Shown: piece after piece, positions 58,419 through 64,000 of the stretch | Layout: each line of letters opens with the position of its first letter | How positions within the stretch are numbered: position 1 is the stretch's first letter | Assembly: GCA_902492455.1 (NCBI GenBank) | Contig: CABULH010000009.1 | Coordinates: 62,001 to 126,000 of the forward strand | Source: an uncultured Oscillospiraceae bacterium | GTDB taxonomy: Bacteria > Bacillota > Clostridia > Oscillospirales > Acutalibacteraceae | DNA length: 64,000 bases | Reading direction: 5' to 3' | Notes under the pieces: generated by a model | Database searches by the model: none | What the model was told of the DNA's origin: nothing | The model's input: only the letters and a program-made list of their open reading frames with translations | Program-made: the position numbers and the translations under genes

Positions 58419-59555
58419 TTATGGTAGCGTGACCACCCGGCCTTCTTTGTGAGAGAGCAAGGCGGCGGTTTGAATCTGATGGGAGAGAGCGGTTTCTTCG
58501 GGCCGTACGCAGCCGAAAGCCACCGGTTTTCCCTCCAGTTCGCATATAAAGGCGGCCCACATCTGCAGGATGGCGTCGGTAAAGCCGAATTCGAAAATCC
58601 CGCCGGTTATAGTGGGTAACATGGGCTTGTTGCCGATGCCAAGCCGGCACCAAGCCTGCTCCTTATCCCAAGAATCAGTATAGTAAAAGGCGTTGGGATC
58701 ATTGGTGGTGAATCTGGCGGAGGTCTTGAGTCCGTATACTTCCAGCGCCCACTCATCCGTGGAACCGGGGGACATGCGCTTGGTTTCCATCAACAGCGGG
58801 AAGGTACCACCGCCGACGTTTTCCACATCGGAAATCATCAGGGCGTTGTCCCAGGTTCTGCAGGGAGCCATGCCCCCATGGCCGTCCGGCCGCTCATTTA
58901 CGATCTTGGACAATTTGGCAAATACATTAAGCGGTTTCCAGCCCACGCGAAGCGGCACATGCTGGGTATGAATTCCTAGGTCTCCCAAGCAGCCGTATTC
59001 GCCGTTGATCTCCACTCTGCGCTTCCAGTTGATGGGCTTTTGCAGATCCATATCGCTGGAATGGCGAAAGGAGGAATGCACCTCGATAATCCGCCCGAAG
59101 CGCTCCTCCTCAATCCAGCGGATGAGCTGCTGACAGCCAGGAAAAAAGGGGAATTCGCTGGAGCAGCGCACCACCACTTCGGGATGAGTGCGGACGGCGG
59201 CCATAATGGCGTCATTGGCAGCCTTGTCAATTCCAAATGGTTTTTCCCCCAGAAGATGCTTACCCGCCTTGATAATGTCCACATACACTTGCTGGTGCAG
59301 GCTGTGAGGGATGGCGCAGTAGACGGCATCGATATCCGGCTGTGCTAGCAAATCGCGGTAATCGGTTACATTGCAGCGAATGGAGTCGAAATTTTTCAAA
59401 AACCATTCCTTCGCCTGGGCATTAGTATCGCAGATACCCACGATTTCAGGCTGGCAGATTTCTTCGGTTAAATGGCACCACCGTGCGGTGGCGCTGGCGA
59501 ATTCCCGCCCCATTAATCCGCAACCGATGATGCCGAAGCGTATACACCGTTTCAT
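58419..59555 (-). CDS. Gfo/Idh/MocA-family oxidoreductase, second copy
   Basis: 378 residues. FGIIGCGLMGREFASATARW is the NAD(P) GxGxxG motif; GKHLLGEKPFGIDKAANDAI is the EKP motif with catalytic Lys in the family. The C-terminal domain includes WKRRVEINGEYGCLGDLGIHTQHV with Asp and His typical of the active site. GAGGGG precedes the ATG. First gene of the second minus-strand operon, directly after promoter 59617-59646. It is not closely similar to the copy at 50631. Confidence 0.86.
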   Translation of the reverse strand: MKRCIRFGIIGCGLMGREFASATARWCHLTEEICQPEIVGICDTNAQAKEWFLKNFDSIRCNVTDYRDLLAQPDIDAVYCAIPHSLHQQVYVDIIKAGKHLLGEKPFGIDKAANDAIMAAVRTHPEVVVRCSSEFPFFPGCQQLIRWIEEERFGRIIEVHSSFRHSSDMDLQKPINWKRRVEINGEYGCLGDLGIHTQHVPLRVGWKPLNVFAKLSKIVNERPDGHGGMAPCRTWDNALMISDVENVGGGTFPLLMETKRMSPGSTDEWALEVYGLKTSARFTTNDPNAFYYTDSWDKEQAWCRLGIGNKPMLPTITGGIFEFGFTDAILQMWAAFICELEGKPVAFGCVRPEETALSHQIQTAALLSHKEGRVVTLP

Positions 59556-59616
59556 TATGATTTAACCCCTCTGCAATAAATTTCACATCAGATTTTGCGC
59601 CCTTCGCTCTAAAATG

Positions 59617-59646
59617 ATTATATCATTCATATTGTTCTTCTGTCAA
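59617..59646 (-). promoter_or_regulatory. Promoter of the kinase/aminotransferase operon
   Basis: On the minus strand, TTGACA (59646-59641), 18-base spacer, TATAAT (59622-59617): a full consensus pair. The first repeat (59659-59676) lies 13 bp upstream of the -35. Confidence 0.85.
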
Positions 59647-59658
59647 CAGCAAAAACGG

Positions 59659-59676
59659 ATTAAATCGTTCTAATTT
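59659..59676. promoter_or_regulatory. Regulatory repeat copy 1
   Basis: ATTAAATCGTTCTAATTT, matching the copy at 59812 in 17 of 18 bases; its core resembles the AATTCGTTCAAA repeats near the DeoR gene. Confidence 0.65.
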
Positions 59677-59749
59677 AAAGAAATAATGATCAAATTGAGC
59701 TGGACATATCAATAATAAAATCAAAATTTGAATATAACAATCAAAAGGC

Positions 59750-59779
59750 TTGACAAGATAATGATGCATCTGTTATACT
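59750..59779 (+). promoter_or_regulatory. Promoter of the ABC permease operon
   Basis: TTGACA (59750-59755), 18-base spacer, TATACT (59774-59779). Transcription would start near 59786, about 26 bp before the second repeat, so binding there could block it. Confidence 0.85.
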
Positions 59780-59811
59780 ATTAGCAAGTTGTTTTTTAAC
59801 AAATAATCTGT

Positions 59812-59829
59812 ATTAAATGGTTCTAATTT
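59812..59829. promoter_or_regulatory. Regulatory repeat copy 2
   Basis: ATTAAATGGTTCTAATTT, one base different from copy 1 in the same orientation. Located just downstream of the predicted start of the permease transcript. Confidence 0.65.
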
Positions 59830-60069
59830 GTGCGTTTCTCTGTATACACCCAATAGATAAGCTGTGATAGAATCGCTAAGACATAACCAGTCAACTAAAT
59901 CGCCTGTGTTCGGCAGAATTTTTCCGTATAGAGGCTGACTTGGACGGAAATATCTGGAAAATGGCAGCAGACCGTTCAATGAAAGCAAGAATCATCAAAT
60001 GAATGCAAAAAATCGCTGGGAATCAGCGGTTGTTCATGGGTTAATGAAGACAGTGAGGGAGGCACTCTT

Positions 60070-60984
60070 GTGAGCGACATGGTTTTGAAGAGACGGAAAG
60101 AAAGCGTGCTGGTGCGGCTTAAAAAAGGGAAAAGCAACTATCTGTTTCTACTCCCCTTTATGTCGGGCTTTTTTGTGTTCACGGTGCTGCCGGTTTTGGC
60201 GGCGATTGGGCTGAGCTTTACCAATTTCAACATGGTGACGGCCCCCACCTTTGCCGGAGTATCCAATTATGTCCGAATGTTTTTGGCTGACGATGTATTT
60301 TTGATCGCCATTAAAAATACACTGCTTTTTTCCGTGATCACCGGACCGGTGAGCTACCTGCTGTGCCTGGGCCTCGCCTGGTTGGTAAACGAATTGGGAC
60401 CGAAGACGCGGGTCCTGTTTACGGTGATTTTTTACGCGCCTTCTCTTACAGCCAGTGCTCTGACGATCTGGCAGTACATATTCAGCGGGGATTCCTATGG
60501 CCTAGTAAACAGTGTGCTGATGAAAATCGGATTTATTTCCGATCCCATCCAATGGCTGATCAATTCTAATTACAATATGGGCGTGGTGATCGCCATTCAA
60601 CTCTGGCTCAGCTTGGGAACCGGCTTTCTTTCCTTCATTGCTGGTTTTCAGACCATTGATACCAGCATCTATGAGGCGGGCTCCATCGACGGAATACGCA
60701 ACCGATTTCAGCAGCTTTGGTATCTCACCCTGCCCAGTATGCGCCCGCAGCTGATGTTCGGCGCAGTGATGCAGATAGCCGCTTCCTTTTCCGTGTCCAG
60801 CGTCCCCATGACCCTGACCGGTTTCCCCAGCACCAACTATTCCACCACCACCATTGTGACCCATATCATGGATACCGGGACCATCCGGATGGAGATGGGA
60901 TATGCCTGTGCCGTGGCCACCGTGTTGTTTGTCTTGATGGTGTTTACCCGGAATCTGGTTTCCCTGCTGCTGCACAGCGATTGA
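60070..60984 (+). CDS. ABC sugar transporter permease (MalF/UgpA-like)
   Basis: 304 residues, GTG start with GTGAGGGAGG upstream. Six membrane segments, beginning LFLLPFMSGFFVFTVLPVLA. The EAA loop that meets the ATPase is IYEAGSIDGIRNRFQQLWYLTLPSM. Typical of carbohydrate importers of the CUT1 class. The binding protein and ATPase are not in the window and probably follow or are encoded elsewhere. Confidence 0.88.
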   Translation: MSDMVLKRRKESVLVRLKKGKSNYLFLLPFMSGFFVFTVLPVLAAIGLSFTNFNMVTAPTFAGVSNYVRMFLADDVFLIAIKNTLLFSVITGPVSYLLCLGLAWLVNELGPKTRVLFTVIFYAPSLTASALTIWQYIFSGDSYGLVNSVLMKIGFISDPIQWLINSNYNMGVVIAIQLWLSLGTGFLSFIAGFQTIDTSIYEAGSIDGIRNRFQQLWYLTLPSMRPQLMFGAVMQIAASFSVSSVPMTLTGFPSTNYSTTTIVTHIMDTGTIRMEMGYACAVATVLFVLMVFTRNLVSLLLHSD

Positions 60985-61030
60985 TGGACTGTAACTTCAG
61001 CGAGGCATTTTAACAAAGGAGCTGTTGGGA

Positions 61031-61888
61031 TTGAGTATGCGGATCAAGGGCGGCGTTAAACGATCCATCGGGGGAAACGTGGCCGTTCTGGTGTTTCTCT
61101 CTTTACTGGGCGTCATCATGGTTCTTCCTCTGGTATATATGGTGCTGCAGTCGCTGAAGCCACTGGAGGAAATTTATATATTTCCGCCTAGGTTCTGGGT
61201 CCAGAGCCCATCCCTGGATAATTTTAAGAATTTATTGGCGCTGACCTCTGATTTGTGGGTCCCATTCAGCCGGTATTTGTTCAACAGTCTGTTTATCACC
61301 GGCATCTGTACGGTTATTCAGGTGCTGCTCGCATCCATGGCGGCTTATCCCCTGGCGAAGGGGGATTTCTGGGGAAAAAATTTTCTGTTCAGCCTGATCG
61401 TTCTCAGCCTGATGTTTACATATGAGGTGGTCTTTCTGCCCCAGTACATCCTGATCTCCGCCTTCGGCTGGACGGATACCTATTGGGCGTTGATTGTCCC
61501 CTCCGCCTCCTACAGCCTGGGGCTATATCTGATGCGGCAGAATCTCCTCAGCTTTCCGGATTCTGTTTTGGAGGCTGCCCGGATCGACGGTGCCTCAGAA
61601 GCTAAGCTGTTCTGGCGCATTCTAATGCCCTCCATGAAGGCGGTCTGGCTCACCATGATCGTTTTCTCTTTCGGCGCGCTCTGGGGACGCTCGGATACCT
61701 CCTATATTTATTCAGAACAGCTGAAGAGCCTGCCCACCCTGCTTTCCCAGCTGTCGGCCAGCGGTGTCGCCCGTATGGGCGTGGGTGCCGCCACATCGGT
61801 GGTGCTGGTGATTCCCCCCATTTTGATCTTCATTATTACACAGAGCAATGTGCTGGAGACAATGGCAAGCTCCGGCATGAAGGACTAG
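61031..61888 (+). CDS. ABC sugar transporter permease (MalG/UgpE-like)
   Basis: 285 residues from TTG at 61031, nine bases after AAAGGAG; TTG 61025 and ATG 61037 are alternatives. Segments such as VAVLVFLSLLGVIMVLPLVY and a MalG-type EAA loop VLEAARIDGASEAKLFWRIL. It pairs with the 60070 permease to form the channel. Short C-terminus without the usual long helix. Confidence 0.88.
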   Translation: MSMRIKGGVKRSIGGNVAVLVFLSLLGVIMVLPLVYMVLQSLKPLEEIYIFPPRFWVQSPSLDNFKNLLALTSDLWVPFSRYLFNSLFITGICTVIQVLLASMAAYPLAKGDFWGKNFLFSLIVLSLMFTYEVVFLPQYILISAFGWTDTYWALIVPSASYSLGLYLMRQNLLSFPDSVLEAARIDGASEAKLFWRILMPSMKAVWLTMIVFSFGALWGRSDTSYIYSEQLKSLPTLLSQLSASGVARMGVGAATSVVLVIPPILIFIITQSNVLETMASSGMKD

Positions 61889-61932
61889 AGCGAATGGTGC
61901 CGATAAAAGCAGGTGTTTAGCGGGCAGTGAAT

Positions 61933-63414
61933 ATGAGCAAAGGGCGTGACATATTGAAAATTCTAATAAAAATCGCCGCTCTGACCGTGATCTCCTTCAT
62001 GGTGCTGACGACAGCAGCGGCAGCGGACACTCCTTATTATTCCTATAATTCTACAGAATGGTCAACGGCGGTGCCAGCTCCCGATACCTATACCTACAGC
62101 AAGGTAATATCCGGCGAGGGAGATCAGGCGACGGGAAAAATCATCGCCCCCACAGATTTCTGCTTCGACGGCAGCGGCGTGTTGTATGTGTTGGAAAAGC
62201 GCGGGCGTGTCCTACGGTACGACGCTTCGCTGAATTTTTTGGGATTCTTCACACCAAAATCGGGAAGGGAAGAGTATACGTTTAAAAATCCAGGCGGAAT
62301 TTTTGTGGCTGAGGATCAGTCGGTCTATATAGCGGATACGGACGATGCCAAGGTTCTGCAGTTTAGTCCGGCGGGAGAACTGTTGCAGACGTTTCTCAAG
62401 CCGGAGGACGAGGCTTACACAGCGCAGACCTTTCAGCCCTCCAAGGTGCTGGTGAGTAAGGACGGCATGGTCTATGTTCTGTGCAACGGCGTGTATCAGG
62501 GTATGGTGGTATACGACGCGGCCGGTAATTTCGATTCCTTTTTCGGCAGCCCTAAGATTCAAGTGACCGCCAAAATCCTGATGGATAAGATTTGGAAGAG
62601 GATTCTGTCTCAGACGGCCAGGGATAAAATCGCCCAGTATGTGCCGGTCTCCTTTTCCAATTTCGATATAGACAGAAAGGGGTTTATCTATACCTGTTCC
62701 GCGTATACCAGTAACAACGTGGAGCAAATCCGGCGGCTGAATCATCTGGGAGAAAACATCTTCCCCTATACCGGCAATTTTGGTGAGGAGGACGTGGTTT
62801 ATTATCAGGGAAAATCCATCGTGACTAGCTTTGTCGATATTTCCGTTTCTTCCAATGAGATCGTCTGGGCGCTGGATTCCACTCGCTGCCGTGTTTACGG
62901 CTATGATCAAAGCGGCAATGCCCTGTTCAATTTCGGCACCGAGGGAGAGATGAACGGTGCCTCCGTCCGGCCCATCGCCGTGGAAAACTATGGCGATGCG
63001 GTGTATGTGCTGGACACGACCCAGGGAAAGATCACCCAGTATAAGCCGACGGAATACGGCGAGCTGATTCTGCAGGCGGCCACCCTCTACGCTGCTGGCG
63101 AATACGGCGAGGCTATGACGTATTGGCAGAGGCTGCTCAAGTTGAATACCAATCTGGAGATGGCTTACAACGGGATCGGGGAATCCCTGATGAAAACCGG
63201 AAACTATGAGGAGGCGGTGACCTATTTTCGGCTGGGCTATGACCGTCAGCGGGAGTCCAAGGCATTTTCCCAATACCGCGCCCAGCTCTTTAAAGAGAAT
63301 TTCGGCTTTCTGTTTGCCGGATTGCTGATTTTGGTGGCATTGCTCTTCTGCCTGACCAACAGAAAGCTGATGAAGCGGCTGATCGATCAGATTCGACGCC
63401 GCAAAAGGGGGTGA
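61933..63414 (+). CDS. NHL-repeat/TPR membrane protein
   Basis: 493 residues; ATG 61933 (GTG 61927 is the alternative). Signal peptide (ILIKIAALTVISFMVLTTAA), then beta-propeller repeats of NHL type (IAPTDFCFDGSGVLYVLEKRG, NPGGIFVAEDQSVYIADTDD, SPAGELLQTF), then a TPR pair (LYAAGEYGEAMTYWQRLLKL, ESLMKTGNYEEAVTYFRLGY) and a C-terminal membrane segment (FGFLFAGLLILVALLFCL). It probably acts as a surface scaffold or sensor with the sugar permeases. No catalytic residues recognised. Confidence 0.75.
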   Translation: MSKGRDILKILIKIAALTVISFMVLTTAAAADTPYYSYNSTEWSTAVPAPDTYTYSKVISGEGDQATGKIIAPTDFCFDGSGVLYVLEKRGRVLRYDASLNFLGFFTPKSGREEYTFKNPGGIFVAEDQSVYIADTDDAKVLQFSPAGELLQTFLKPEDEAYTAQTFQPSKVLVSKDGMVYVLCNGVYQGMVVYDAAGNFDSFFGSPKIQVTAKILMDKIWKRILSQTARDKIAQYVPVSFSNFDIDRKGFIYTCSAYTSNNVEQIRRLNHLGENIFPYTGNFGEEDVVYYQGKSIVTSFVDISVSSNEIVWALDSTRCRVYGYDQSGNALFNFGTEGEMNGASVRPIAVENYGDAVYVLDTTQGKITQYKPTEYGELILQAATLYAAGEYGEAMTYWQRLLKLNTNLEMAYNGIGESLMKTGNYEEAVTYFRLGYDRQRESKAFSQYRAQLFKENFGFLFAGLLILVALLFCLTNRKLMKRLIDQIRRRKRG

Positions 63415-63419
63415 CCGGT

Positions 63420-64000
63420 ATGGAAGCGCTAAGGCTAGTGGCAAGGGTAATGGTACAGCCGGTGGAGACCTATAACGAGCTGAAACTCCGCCGATACCGG
63501 AACTGGGCGTTTGTTTGGATCATGATGGCTGCCTTTTTTCTGTCCGCCGTGGTGATGCGCCAGTTTTATGGTTTTCGCTTTAACTACAACGATATAGGCA
63601 AGCTAAATGTTTTCGTTCAGCTATGCATGACGGTGATTCCCTTCTGGCTGTTCTGTATCGCCAATTGGGCGGTGTGTACCATCGGCAACGGGGAGGGGAA
63701 GATCAACGAGATCTGTACCTTTGCGGCTCTCGCCCTTACGCCCTATATTCTGTGCAGTCTGACGGCGACGGCTTTGTCCAACATCTTGGTGCTGGAAGAA
63801 GAGAGCTTTTTGCAGGTGCTGCTGGTGATCGGCGGCCTGTGGTCGGGGATGCTGCTTTTTCAGGCCATCCGTATTGTTCACAATTATTCGGGGTTGATGA
63901 CGATGGGAATTATTCTTCTCACAGTGCTGGGGATCGCGATTATTCTCTTTATCCTGTTGCTACTGTATGCCCTCTTCCAGCAGATGTATTCCTTTGTTTC
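63420..64000 (+). CDS. YIP1-like membrane protein, cut by the window end
   Basis: The ATG at 63420 follows AAGGGGGTGA and the frame is open to the last base (193 codons). MVQPVETYNELKLRRYRNWA at the front and helices such as WAFVWIMMAAFFLSAVVM, VQLCMTVIPFWLFCIANWAV and ICTFAALALTPYILCSLTAT fit the YIP1 family of small polytopic proteins. Genes of this kind accompany ABC sugar permeases in clostridia (recalled). Role unknown. Confidence 0.7.
   Translation, partial: MEALRLVARVMVQPVETYNELKLRRYRNWAFVWIMMAAFFLSAVVMRQFYGFRFNYNDIGKLNVFVQLCMTVIPFWLFCIANWAVCTIGNGEGKINEICTFAALALTPYILCSLTATALSNILVLEEESFLQVLLVIGGLWSGMLLFQAIRIVHNYSGLMTMGIILLTVLGIAIILFILLLLYALFQQMYSFV

Larger units (their letters stand above)
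59556..60069. other. 514-bp divergent regulatory region
   Basis: AT-rich and without a supported gene. Contains back-to-back promoters (minus at 59617-59646, plus at 59750-59779) and two copies of ATTAAATNGTTCTAATTT at 59659 and 59812. The plus-strand leader is about 280 nt. A frame on the minus strand at 59773-59988 has no ribosome site. Confidence 0.75.

Noticed and set aside
59773..59988. 71-codon minus-strand frame in the divergent regulatory region
   Set aside because: It covers the promoter leader and a regulatory repeat, with no ribosome site.
62212..63444. 410-codon minus-strand frame opposite the NHL protein
   Set aside because: The plus strand has a signal peptide, NHL and TPR features and correct operon position; the antisense has none.
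1..64000. CRISPR arrays, tRNA or rRNA genes
   Set aside because: No regularly spaced short repeats, cloverleaf-like sequences or rRNA segments were recognised by eye; a dedicated scan could still find a tRNA.

Overview
The window looks like a gut-type Firmicute of class Clostridia, probably an Oscillospiraceae/Ruminococcaceae relative. The grounds are strong AGGAGG-type ribosome sites, frequent GTG/TTG starts, consensus sigma-A promoters, moderate GC (about half) and the protein families present. No rRNA, tRNA or CRISPR array was seen, so the placement is an inference from gene content.

Bases 1 to about 47,100 are most of an integrative and conjugative element (ICE), almost all on the + strand. 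Its left end and integrase lie outside the window. Layout: a small minus-strand regulatory trio (450-1776); an ArdA-like antirestriction protein, an adenine methylase, an AbrB-like protein and a DUF4314 protein (2176-6179); a complete Tad/Flp-type pilus locus (6323-17840) with two tandem pilins, lipoprotein, prepilin peptidase, CpaB, CpaE-like ATPase, radical SAM enzyme, CpaF/TadA ATPase, TadB, TadC, a six-repeat putative DNA-binding protein, TadE-like pseudopilins and a Cys/His-rich anchored protein; a 975-residue secreted protein (17909-20836); a small membrane protein gene split by two back-to-back group II introns separated by a 27-nt exon (21192-26856); a type IV secretion block (29009-33575) with VirB6/TrbL-like, PrgI-like, VirB4 and a shortened membrane-anchor protein; a decayed cytosine methylase overlapped by an intact second reading frame (34903-35846); relaxosome genes, a hairpin-rich oriT candidate and a MobP-type relaxase fused to about 20 Sel1 repeats (36710-42437); a Vat-like acetyltransferase cargo cassette with its own promoter and terminator (42498-43281); and a TOPRIM protein, VirD4 coupling protein and a small HTH protein (43350-46905).

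From 47,212 onward is ordinary chromosome for uptake and breakdown of an unidentified sugar. Five minus-strand genes (DUF4432 epimerase-like, EamA transporter, arabinose-isomerase-like protein, Gfo/Idh/MocA dehydrogenase, amidohydrolase) diverge from a DeoR-family regulator. A second minus-strand operon holds an FGGY kinase, a class III aminotransferase, a two-part ThrE-type exporter and another Gfo/Idh/MocA dehydrogenase. It diverges from a plus-strand operon of two ABC sugar permeases, an NHL/TPR membrane protein and the start of a YIP1-like protein. Related direct-repeat motifs lie at both divergent promoter regions, suggesting one regulon.

The most notable signals are the twin introns around a 27-nt exon, the Tad pilus carried inside a conjugative element with a non-standard prepilin motif, the six-repeat protein between tadC and the tadE-like gene, and the dead methylase in which an overlapping frame stays open through the nonsense mutation.
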